From CAYSCS01 sp964429695 (GTDB taxonomy: Bacteria > Acidobacteriota > Aminicenantia > Aminicenantales > Aminicenantaceae): DNA of 64,000 nt. Location: NCBI GenBank assembly GCA_964429695.1, contig CAYSCS010000022.1, positions 17,296 to 81,295 of the forward strand, in the 5' to 3' direction. The position numbers and the translations under genes were made by a program. Positions 34,612 through 42,442 of this stretch are shown here, one piece after another (position 1 is the first letter of the stretch; each line of letters starts with the position of its first letter). Under the pieces are notes generated by a model. It had not been told where the DNA came from. It saw only the letters and a list, made by a program, of their open reading frames with translations, and ran no database searches.

Positions 34612-35586
34612 TTACCTCAGGCCCAGAATCTCTTCCAGTCGATCGACAAGAGAAGACCAGGTAAAACTTTTAATCCTTTCATAACCGGCGCAAGCAAGAC
34701 GATGGCGAAGATTCTCATTATAAAGAAGCTTCTTTATCGCACGTTTGAGAAAAAAAGAATAAGGGAACCTGACTACTAATGCAGTCTTTTGATGAAAAGC
34801 AAAGTCCTGAGTGCCACTCTTAGTACAAATCACTGGAATTTTACATGCCATTGCCTCTGCTGTCGTGTTTGACCAGCCCGCCCTTCTTTCTGCACTGACG
34901 AAAACGTCTGCCTGGGAATATAGCCATGCCATTTTTTCTTGAGGAAGATTAAGATGAAATTCATAGGGAATCTTAATCGGGAGCACTGGTGGCGAGTCGA
35001 TTCTTCCTCTCCCCACGAGGCTATCGAAAAGGATAAGCTTTAAATTCGGGTGCTTTTTATAAAGACTTTCTGCAGCACGGATGACATGAGAAATACCTTT
35101 TCTTTTTCTGGAAAGTCTTCCATAACAGAGGATGCGAAACTCATCTTTCGAGCCCTCTCTTTGAGATGGGTAGAATGTTAGAAGATTAACGCCTCCTGCT
35201 AGCTTTAGACAGCGAACTCCATACCTCTTCTCAATTCGTCTGCAAATTCCTTCTGAATTTCCTAAGAAAACAAAGTCTTTCCGCATCACTTCTCTTTCTT
35301 TCTTGTGTCCCTCAAGCAAAAAATAGAAAAATTTTTGTTTTGCTTTAAGCCTTTCGAATTGATCCAAGACAGAGTATTCGCTACAGAAACAGGCATCGAA
35401 GATCTCTTCTTCTAAATGGGAAAATGGAGAAGTTTTCCCTTTAAAATCAAGCCATCGAGGGGGAAGACCATCAGGAGTAAAAATCACAAAATCATGCCCT
35501 CTTTTCGAAAGCTCGTTTCCTATTTCTATATATCGTCGCACTCCACCAAAAACTTCAAAATGGGGAAGAACTGCCGCAAGCTTCAT
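34612..35586 (-). CDS. GT-B (GT4-like) glycosyltransferase
   Basis: A GT-B fold enzyme transferring sugar from a nucleotide donor. The N-terminus has the GGV acceptor loop (FEVFGGVRRYIEIGNEL), and the C-terminal half has LSRKRKGISHVIRA and the donor motif ending NTTAEAMACKIPVI, with the conserved Glu. 324 residues, short but complete-looking. Acceptor unknown. As first gene of the run leading to the MsbA-like exporter it may act on an envelope glycolipid. Confidence 0.88.
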   Translation of the reverse strand: MKLAAVLPHFEVFGGVRRYIEIGNELSKRGHDFVIFTPDGLPPRWLDFKGKTSPFSHLEEEIFDACFCSEYSVLDQFERLKAKQKFFYFLLEGHKKEREVMRKDFVFLGNSEGICRRIEKRYGVRCLKLAGGVNLLTFYPSQREGSKDEFRILCYGRLSRKRKGISHVIRAAESLYKKHPNLKLILFDSLVGRGRIDSPPVLPIKIPYEFHLNLPQEKMAWLYSQADVFVSAERRAGWSNTTAEAMACKIPVICTKSGTQDFAFHQKTALVVRFPYSFFLKRAIKKLLYNENLRHRLACAGYERIKSFTWSSLVDRLEEILGLR

Positions 35587-35646
35587 CTTTAGTGAACCTA
35601 TTGCGGTGATAATAAATTAGTCAAGAACTCTGGCCTTAAGAAGTAA

Positions 35647-35675
35647 TTGACTTTCTTTTAAAGGAAAATTATACT
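35647..35675 (+). promoter_or_regulatory. Promoter of tRNA-Phe
   Basis: TTGACT (35647-35652), a 17-base spacer and TATACT (35670-35675), with a start predicted about 11 bases before the tRNA. Both hexamers match the sigma-70 consensus at 5/6. Confidence 0.7.
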
Positions 35676-35692
35676 AAAAAACTCTAAAGAAA

Positions 35693-35765
35693 GGCGAGGT
35701 AGCTCAGTCGGTAGAGCGAGGGACTGAAAATCCCTGCGTCGGCGGTTCGATTCCGTCCCTCGCCA
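35693..35765 (+). tRNA. tRNA-Phe (anticodon GAA)
   Basis: A full cloverleaf: acceptor stem GGCGAGG with CCTCGCC, D-arm with AGCTCAGTCGGTAGAGC, anticodon stem AGGGA/TCCCT around loop CTGAAAA (anticodon at 35726-35728), and T-arm GGTTCGATTCC. The discriminator is A35765; the 3' CCA is not encoded and must be added. It stands alone, followed by 298 bases of A+T-rich sequence without a gene. Confidence 0.97.
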
Positions 35766-36063
35766 CTCCATCCTCTAAAATCGGAAAAATCAAAAGAAGA
35801 AACGAATTTTTTTATTCTCATAGATAAAAGTCATATTTATCCTTTAAATAAAATGAACGTTCTGAAAATTTTAAATAAAGCTTTTAAGAACTTTCTTGAA
35901 AATAATTCTTTCACTCTTCGCAAATAGAATATTAGAAGAATTAAAAGGGAACAAAAATGGATAGTTTCTAAAAAGAGTTAATTCCTACTTTCCTCTAAAA
36001 GACCTGAGGGAGAAAGGAAGAATCCTTCTTCTTTTTGAACAAATAGAAGATAAATTTTCTGGG

Positions 36064-36930
36064 TTAATGCTGAATAAGCTTTTTCAGAATTTCTTCCAGC
36101 TTCTCTTTGAACTGCTCTCTCTTAAGTGCAAGCTCGATTGTGGCCTCGATAAATCCCAATTTGTCCCCTGCATCATATCTTTTTCCTTCAAAAACATACC
36201 CATAGACAGGCCTATTTTTAATCAAGAGTCTTATTGCATCTGTAATTTGAACCTCGCCTCTATGGTCAGGAGCCGTCCTTTTAATAGCGTCAAAGATTTC
36301 TGGCGTAAAAATATATCTTCCAAAAATCCCGAGGTCTGATAAGGCCTCCTCTGGGCCTGGTTTTTCAATCACATCTTCAATTTGAAAAATCTTTTCTTTT
36401 ATCTTCTTGGGTTTGATGATTCCATATTTCTTGGTGCCTTCTTCATCCACTCTCCCCAAGGCGATGACTGGGCTCTCAAGCTCAAAAAAGGCATCCATAA
36501 GTTGTTTAATACAGGGAGGGTCACAATCAAAGATATCATCAGGAAGCAAAACCGAAAAAGGCTCGTTATTCACAAAACTTTCACCCAAAAGAATAGCATG
36601 ACCAAGACCAAGGGGTTTTTGCTGTCGGATGTAACACATTTCAGCAAGGCTTGAGATGCATTCTATCTCTTTCAGAAGTTCAGTCTTCCCTTTCTCCTCT
36701 AAAAACCGCTCGAGTTCAGGGTTTCTATCAAAATAATCTTCCAAAGATGATTTTCCTCTTGAAGTTATGATAGCGATGGATTCAATTCCAGCCGAAACAG
36801 CCTCCTCTACTCCATATTGGATCAGTGGCTTATCAATTATGGGAAGCATTTCCTTTGGCTGGGATTTAGTGGCAGGCAGGAAGCGAGTTCCAAAACCAGC
36901 CGCAGGAATGATCGCCTTCTTGATTCTCAC
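36064..36930 (-). CDS. galU: UTP-glucose-1-phosphate uridylyltransferase
   Basis: Makes UDP-glucose from UTP and glucose 1-phosphate. The N-terminal nucleotide-binding motif AAGFGTRFLPATKSQPKEML, the VLLPDDIFD metal site, VIEKPGPEEA and RYDAGDKLGFIEATIELAL are typical of bacterial GalU. 288 residues. It lies 63 bases downstream of the FadL-like gene, on the same strand. Confidence 0.95.
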   Translation of the reverse strand: MRIKKAIIPAAGFGTRFLPATKSQPKEMLPIIDKPLIQYGVEEAVSAGIESIAIITSRGKSSLEDYFDRNPELERFLEEKGKTELLKEIECISSLAEMCYIRQQKPLGLGHAILLGESFVNNEPFSVLLPDDIFDCDPPCIKQLMDAFFELESPVIALGRVDEEGTKKYGIIKPKKIKEKIFQIEDVIEKPGPEEALSDLGIFGRYIFTPEIFDAIKRTAPDHRGEVQITDAIRLLIKNRPVYGYVFEGKRYDAGDKLGFIEATIELALKREQFKEKLEEILKKLIQH

Positions 36931-36993
36931 CCTTTTACCAAAATTTACTTTCTTTAATCAACATCCCCATTCTCGATTAAAATCTCAAATTTT

Positions 36994-38310
36994 TCAGAAT
37001 CTATAACCTATGGAGATATTGGGCACAATCATAACCATCTTATAAATCCCGGGCATGGCAGTTTCATATTCTGGGTCGGTAAGTTTCTTTTCAAACTGAA
37101 TATCCCTATCTTTTCCCTTCAGATATTCAAATCCTATATCGATCTGCAATCCATCCAAATTATAGCCTATTCCTGCAGTGAAGACATTGAAATCATAATT
37201 AGGAAGGAGAACATTCATAGTCTTGTCAGGAGCAGGAGAAGGGTCCCAGTAATATCCACCCCGAACGGCAAAATTATTGATTCTGTATTCTGCGCCTACC
37301 CTTATCTGCAGCACATCATCCCAGTGCATCGGTCTTTCCTTATCAATGAGCAGGTTCCAGATAGGGTCTTCATACTCAGTCTTGAAAACATCTATCTTCG
37401 ACCACTGAGTCCATTGCGCATCAGCTGTAATTGTTAGCTCCTTAAAAGGCTTTAAGGCAATTCCACCTGCAAGCCACATCGGCCAAGTAACTTCCCGCTC
37501 AACGCTTGAGGTCGTAGGTATATTTGCCCCATAAAGTGGTGTCCCGGGAATCATGCTCAGGATGTTGATCTTGGAGATAGAAATATCTCCGCTAAAGCTT
37601 ATGGTACTTGAAGTGCGCAATGTCCCACCAAGACTGAGCATATCGTTTGGTTTAAGAAGAATCCCCAAAGTAGCACCATACCCCCATCCTGAAAGGCTTT
37701 CTTCGTACTGACCAATATCAATCCCGAGGTCTTCGCTACCTGCGTGAGTCTTAACTTTGAACTGGGCATAATTAATGTTCAAAGAAGCGCCCAAAAGTAA
37801 TTTCTCGCTGAGCTTTAAAGCAAGGGCGGGGGCAATGGTAACCATCCCTATCCTGCTTTCCCACTCATAGGTTTTATTCATAGAAAGAAGCTTGAAATCC
37901 TCACCATCCCACTTTGAACCAAGCCCTGAAGGAACGTAAATTCCCACCCCAGCAACCAGATTATTGCTCAGAGGGAAATAGAAGGCCCCCATGCCTGCGA
38001 GGTAATTCATTCTCTGAGTCTGGGCATCGACTAAAGTGATAGGTCCGATGATTGTCGGAATGTCCATCTTGTATTCTCCTGAAGGAATAATATCCACTCC
38101 ATAGAAGCCAAAATAAAAGCTATCAAATTGAGCAATTCCTGCTGGATTCCAATGGAGAGCGCTGAAATCATCTGCTAAACCTACGAAGGCTCCTCCCATA
38201 GCCAGAGCCCTTGATCCGAGGCTGTTGAGATTTAAGCCATTAGCAGAACAAATACTCCAGAGAAGGAAGCTTAAACCCATAAAGACCAATATTTTTCTTT
38301 TCTCTATCAT
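36994..38310 (-). CDS. FadL/OmpP1-family outer-membrane transport protein
   Basis: A signal peptide (to SICSA) precedes NGLNLNSLGSRALAMGGAFVGLADDFSALHWNPAGIA, the N-terminal hatch signature of FadL-type beta-barrels that import hydrophobic compounds. The rest is alternating beta-strand sequence ending in an aromatic residue (SIGYRF), as required for BAM-dependent insertion. 438 residues. A strong AGGAGG lies 6 bases before the ATG. Confidence 0.92.
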   Translation of the reverse strand: MIEKRKILVFMGLSFLLWSICSANGLNLNSLGSRALAMGGAFVGLADDFSALHWNPAGIAQFDSFYFGFYGVDIIPSGEYKMDIPTIIGPITLVDAQTQRMNYLAGMGAFYFPLSNNLVAGVGIYVPSGLGSKWDGEDFKLLSMNKTYEWESRIGMVTIAPALALKLSEKLLLGASLNINYAQFKVKTHAGSEDLGIDIGQYEESLSGWGYGATLGILLKPNDMLSLGGTLRTSSTISFSGDISISKINILSMIPGTPLYGANIPTTSSVEREVTWPMWLAGGIALKPFKELTITADAQWTQWSKIDVFKTEYEDPIWNLLIDKERPMHWDDVLQIRVGAEYRINNFAVRGGYYWDPSPAPDKTMNVLLPNYDFNVFTAGIGYNLDGLQIDIGFEYLKGKDRDIQFEKKLTDPEYETAMPGIYKMVMIVPNISIGYRF

Positions 38311-39078
38311 CCTAACCTCCTTTTACTTGCTTCGTCCTTATATGTTTATCTTATTCCCGATTTTTTTTCAATAAGAAGTCAGGAGAATCATCTTCCAAAA
38401 GCGTGATAATTTATTCTCACCATTGGAAAGGATTTCTAGCTAAATGTATATAGTGCCTCATCCAAAAAAGTTAAATTACCTACCTTTAGAGCTTGATCTC
38501 ATGACGTCTCAATTTATTTGATTTTTCTAAAAAGTCCCTCCTTTTTTGAGATCTTGTTAGTTATTCCTCTTGGTTGTTGTTAGCAAAAAAATTCATCTCC
38601 CGATTAGTTGATAAAAATTTTAATCTTCGCACATGTAATAGAAAATTATCGTTGAGGAAAGTGTAGGAATGAGAGCCACGATGTGAGCTGGAGAATGAAA
38701 GATAAACTCTTTTGTACACCTCATAATCTTAAGCCTCATATTAAAATAAGATACGTATTTCTTTTTCTCTTCCCATATGAGAGTTTACCAATTAATTAGG
38801 AGAAGAACCCCAAAAAATAAATAAAATTATTTTAAAGTCTTTTAGAAGAGATCCTGGACTTTGAGTTTGAAAATTATTCTTATGTAGAGAAAATGATTTG
38901 ATTCAGGTTCACTTCAGGAAAAAAATTGCTCACACCCTAAAAAGAAGGATTCTCACCAAAGTAGAAATTAAAGTCGCCTTTCCTTTCTTTCTCCCCGAAA
39001 TTTTGGGTAACGATTTTCATTACCTTTACTATTTTTCTATTTTTTTAACCACTTAGCTTCTTGATTATGACTCTTTTC
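38311..39078. other. Gene-free 768-base A+T-rich gap holding repeat copy A
   Basis: No gene recognised. Bases 38591-38810 are a repeat shared with the 45.2-45.6 kb gap. The remaining bases on both sides are A+T-rich with no strong hairpin or promoter seen. The region lies between the start of the FadL-like gene and the end of the clpB-nifU-like operon. Confidence 0.6.
38591..38810 (+). repeat. Dispersed intergenic repeat, copy A
   Basis: Aligns by eye along its length with 45357-45559, and its first third also with 45227-45316. Shared blocks, in order, include TTGATAAAA, TTAATCTTCGC, GTAATAG, GAGGAAA, GGAAT, GCTGGAGAAT, AATCTTAA, AAGATA, TATGAGA, TTTACCAA and GGAGAAGA. No open frame is preserved, so it is probably a non-coding RNA or a mobile-type intergenic repeat. 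Strand is arbitrary. Confidence 0.75.
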
Positions 39079-39300
39079 CTAAATAGCCTGGACCTCTTTT
39101 ACTTGAGGGACTTTCTTTTTTATGAATTGAGAAATACCATGAGCCAGAGTCATTTGTCTCATCGGGCACCCTTCACAAGCACCCAAAAGCCTGATTTTGA
39201 CCACTCCTTCATCCGTCACTTCAATGAATTCTACATCTCCACCATCGGCTTGAAGATGTGGTCTTATTTCTTCAATTGCTTTCTTAACCTCTTCTATCAT
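39079..39300 (-). CDS. NifU C-terminal-like Fe-S scaffold protein
   Basis: A 73-residue protein consisting only of the NifU C-terminal domain: LQADGGDVEFIEV and GACEGCPM with the CxxC cysteines that hold a labile 4Fe-4S cluster, followed by QMTLAHGISQFI. Acts in Fe-S cluster assembly or carriage. It overlaps clpB by 4 bases. Confidence 0.92.
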   Translation of the reverse strand: MIEEVKKAIEEIRPHLQADGGDVEFIEVTDEGVVKIRLLGACEGCPMRQMTLAHGISQFIKKKVPQVKEVQAI

Positions 39301-41906
39301 CTAAGCTCCTTTTCTATGATTTCTCTATCTTTTCTGATGAAGAAAAAATTCCCATCCTTGTTAACATCGATTCTAACAATATCTCCCTCAATAAACGCTC
39401 CCTCCAGAATCTTCATGGCTAAAGGATTTTGAATTTCTCTCTGAATTACCCTCTTGAGAGGTCTAGCTCCATAGACAGGGTCATATCCACGTTCGGCAAG
39501 CAATCTCTTGGCCTTTTCACTGAGTTCAATTTCCATCTTCTTCTCTCTCATTCTCTTTTTAAGTTCCTCGATCTGAAGCTCAACAATCTGAAGAATAACT
39601 TCAAAGGGGAGGGCTTTAAAGATTATGACTTCATCAATTCTGTTAAGAAATTCCGGCCGAAAATGTTCCTCCAGGATAATCTTGACTTCCTTCTCCATCC
39701 TTTCAAAATCCTGACTTAACTCTTTTATAACCTGACTCCCGAGGTTAGAGGTCATGATGATGATGGTGTTTTTGAAATCGATCGTCCTGCCTTTCCCATC
39801 TGTCAACCTCCCCTCGTCTAGAATTTGAAGAAGAATGTTGAAAACATCAGGATGTGCCTTTTCAATTTCATCAAGAAGAATGATTGAATAAGGCCTTCTC
39901 TTTACTGCTTCGGTTAGCTGACCACCCTCTTCATAACCCACATATCCTGGAGGAGCGCCAATCAAACGAGAAACTGTGTGCTTCTCCATGTATTCAGACA
40001 TATCAAGCCTTACCATTGCTCTTTCATCATCGAAAAGAAATTCTGCAAGGGCACGCGCAAGCTCTGTTTTCCCAACCCCAGTTGGACCTAAAAAAATAAA
40101 AGAGCCCAAAGGTCTTGAAGCATCTTGGAGTCCTGCCCGAGCTCTTCTGATAGTGTCTGAAACAATCCGTAAAGCATGGTCCTGACCTATCACCCTCTTC
40201 TGCAGGTTTTTCTCCATGTTCACCAACTTCTCAAGTTCTCCTTCGAGCATCTTAGAAACAGGGATCCCAGTCCATTTGGAAACAATCAATGCCACATCCT
40301 CTTCATCCACTTCCTCTTTAAGCATCTTTCCTTTTTTCTGGATTTCAGCCAGTTTTTCTGCAATCTTATTCAATTCCTTCTGTTTCTCCAACAAAATTCC
40401 ATACCGAATCTCTGCAACCCTTTCCAGATTTCCCCTTCTCTCTGCATTCTGTTCCTCTATCTTGAGATTATCTATCTCCTCTTTCAATTTATTCATCGAG
40501 TCGATGAGTTCTTTCTCCTCTTTCCAGCGTGCCTTCAGAAAATCACTCTTTTCTTTCAGTTCTGCTAATTCCCTGTTCAAAGATTTTAGTTTTTCCCTGG
40601 CACTCTCGTCTTTTTCTTTCTTCAGAGCCTGTTTCTCTATTTCTATCTGGATTATCCTTCTCTCAAGCTCATCAATTTCCTCGGGCATGCTATCGATTTC
40701 AATCCGAATGCGTGAAGCTGCTTCATCGATTAAATCGATTGCCTTATCAGGCAAATATCTGTCAGTTATATATCGATTGGAAAGAGTCGCTGCTGCAACG
40801 AGGGCAGAATCCTTGATTTTCACTCCATGATGGATTTCATATTTTTCCTTCAGTCCCCGCAGAATAGAAATCGTTTCTTCAACAGAAGGCTCTCCGACGT
40901 AGACCTGCTGGAACCTTCTTTCAAGTGCAGCATCTCGCTCAATATATTTTTTATATTCATTGAGAGTTGTGGCTCCCACACAACGAAGTTCACCCCTTGC
41001 GAGGGGGGGCTTGAGCATGTTTGATGCATCTACTGCACCTTCAGCAGCTCCAGCGCCAATAATCGTATGAAGTTCATCAATGAATAGAATTATATTCCCT
41101 TCAGCCTCTTTTATCTCCTTTAACACGGCTTTCAGCCTGTCCTCAAATTCTCCTCTATATTTTGTTCCTGCAATCAAAGCTCCGATATCAAGCGCGATAA
41201 GCCTTTTATCCTTTAGAGATTGGGGTACATCGCCATTGGCTATTCTTTGCGCAAGGCCTTCCACAATGGCCGTTTTCCCCACCCCTGCTTCTCCAATTAA
41301 AACTGGATTGTTCTTTGTCCTTCGCGAGAGTACCTGTATCACTCGCCTGATTTCATCTTCTCTTCCTATCACAGGGTCCAGTTTCCCCTGCCTAGCAAGC
41401 TCTGTCAAATCCCGAGCGAAGCGTTCGAGGACTCGATACTTTACCTCAGGCTGTTGGTCTGTAACCCTCTGGGTTCCCCTTATGGTCCTCAAGGCCTTGA
41501 GGGCTAAATCCTCTTTAACTCCATTTTCCTTGAGAACTCTTGAAGCCGCTGAGCTCCCCTCTTTAAGTAACGCAAGGAAAATATGTTCTGTGGAGATGTA
41601 TTCATCTCTGAGTTTTTCTGCTTCTTTCTCTGCATCGGTTAATATCTTTCTTAGAGTTGACGAAAGATATACTTCTCCTCCTGTAACTTTAGGAAGTTTT
41701 TCTAAAACCTCCTCTATCTCTCTCTTCTTTTGAGCTGGATTTATTCCGATCTTTGCCAGAATTGAACTCACCACATTTTCTTCTTGAGACAAGAAAGCCC
41801 ACAGAAGATGTTCAGGAGCTAGCTCCTGGTGACCGAGTTCTTCTGCCTTCATTTGAGCAAGTTGGACTGCCTGCTGGCTCATCAGAGTAAACTTATCCCA
41901 ACGCAT
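39297..41906 (-). CDS. clpB: ATP-dependent disaggregase ClpB
   Basis: Hsp100 chaperone that resolves protein aggregates with DnaK. Clp N-domain (1-145), first AAA+ domain with Walker A GEAGVGKTAIVEGL and Walker B IILFIDELHTI, the long coiled-coil middle domain (about 405-530) that separates ClpB from ClpC/ClpA, and a second AAA+ domain with GPTGVGKTELARAL. 869 residues. A strong GAGGAGGT precedes the ATG. A TTGACA-N17-TTAAAT element upstream (41951-41923) would give an unusually short leader. No HrcA/CIRCE element was seen. Confidence 0.97.
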   Translation of the reverse strand: MRWDKFTLMSQQAVQLAQMKAEELGHQELAPEHLLWAFLSQEENVVSSILAKIGINPAQKKREIEEVLEKLPKVTGGEVYLSSTLRKILTDAEKEAEKLRDEYISTEHIFLALLKEGSSAASRVLKENGVKEDLALKALRTIRGTQRVTDQQPEVKYRVLERFARDLTELARQGKLDPVIGREDEIRRVIQVLSRRTKNNPVLIGEAGVGKTAIVEGLAQRIANGDVPQSLKDKRLIALDIGALIAGTKYRGEFEDRLKAVLKEIKEAEGNIILFIDELHTIIGAGAAEGAVDASNMLKPPLARGELRCVGATTLNEYKKYIERDAALERRFQQVYVGEPSVEETISILRGLKEKYEIHHGVKIKDSALVAAATLSNRYITDRYLPDKAIDLIDEAASRIRIEIDSMPEEIDELERRIIQIEIEKQALKKEKDESAREKLKSLNRELAELKEKSDFLKARWKEEKELIDSMNKLKEEIDNLKIEEQNAERRGNLERVAEIRYGILLEKQKELNKIAEKLAEIQKKGKMLKEEVDEEDVALIVSKWTGIPVSKMLEGELEKLVNMEKNLQKRVIGQDHALRIVSDTIRRARAGLQDASRPLGSFIFLGPTGVGKTELARALAEFLFDDERAMVRLDMSEYMEKHTVSRLIGAPPGYVGYEEGGQLTEAVKRRPYSIILLDEIEKAHPDVFNILLQILDEGRLTDGKGRTIDFKNTIIIMTSNLGSQVIKELSQDFERMEKEVKIILEEHFRPEFLNRIDEVIIFKALPFEVILQIVELQIEELKKRMREKKMEIELSEKAKRLLAERGYDPVYGARPLKRVIQREIQNPLAMKILEGAFIEGDIVRIDVNKDGNFFFIRKDREIIEKELR

Positions 41907-42003
41907 TTTTACCTCCTCATTTATTTAAATATTGCCCCCTTTCAATGTCAAGAAAAGAAACAGAGCGTTTCCCAAATAATTTTCATTTTTTTCTGATTTC
42001 TTC

Positions 42004-42031
42004 TTGACAATTTAATAAAAATTGTTATTTT
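42004..42031 (+). promoter_or_regulatory. Promoter of the 105-residue acidic protein gene
   Basis: TTGACA (42004-42009), 16 bases, then TATTTT (42026-42031). The predicted start is about 11 bases before ATG 42049. It lies in the region shared with the divergent clpB. Confidence 0.45.
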
Positions 42032-42048
42032 TCTTTTGAGAGATTTCA

Positions 42049-42366
42049 ATGGAAGAAATAGAAATAACTTCTTGGCTAACCTTAGATGCCATAAAGAAAA
42101 AAGCAAAGATTATAGAAAAAGTTGGTGACCTCCAATCAGGCCATTACATGTCTGTCTTCTGTGTAATAGAAGAAGACTTCCTTGAGCTTTGTTACAGCGA
42201 TGTGGAATCTAATTATCTCCGTCGTTATGAGGATAAAGAAGAATTTGAACTAGCTATAGAGAAGCGGAAAGAAGAAGAAGGAGAGTCTTCATATGATGAA
42301 AGCTTCGGGGAAGAGGAATTTGAGGAAGAAGAGATTGAAGGCGATTTCAATCTTGAAGATGATTAA
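42049..42366 (+). CDS. Small acidic protein of unknown function
   Basis: A 105-residue protein with a globular N-terminal part (SWLTLDAIKKKAKIIEKVGD, then SVFCVIEEDFLELCYSD) and a strongly acidic tail of Glu and Asp from about residue 75. I do not recognise the family. A plausible promoter and GAGAG ribosome site support expression. It is divergent from clpB and converges on mutS. Confidence 0.75.
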   Translation: MEEIEITSWLTLDAIKKKAKIIEKVGDLQSGHYMSVFCVIEEDFLELCYSDVESNYLRRYEDKEEFELAIEKRKEEEGESSYDESFGEEEFEEEEIEGDFNLEDD

Positions 42367-42442
42367 AACCTAATTTTCCTTCTCCTCCGCTTCCATTCAC
42401 AAGATAACCGGCTTTAAAATATCGTTAATCTAAGAAGTAAAA

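Noticed and set aside
35880..36050. CTCTTCGCAAATAGAATATTAGAAG near 35936 looks slightly like part of the dispersed repeat, and a weak AAGGA/TCCTT hairpin with a T-run lies near 36014-36039.
   Set aside because: Only a short block matches, with no flanking agreement, and the hairpin has just five pairs, too weak to call a terminator for the tRNA.
38607..38810. Repeat copy A considered as a T-box, RNase P or other known riboswitch.
   Set aside because: None of the diagnostic conserved sequences of these RNAs is present, and it is not directly upstream of a suitable gene.
40216..40830. A 204-codon plus-strand open frame within clpB.
   Set aside because: It lies opposite the fully conserved clpB coding sequence and has Ser/Phe-rich low-complexity content, typical of an antisense shadow.
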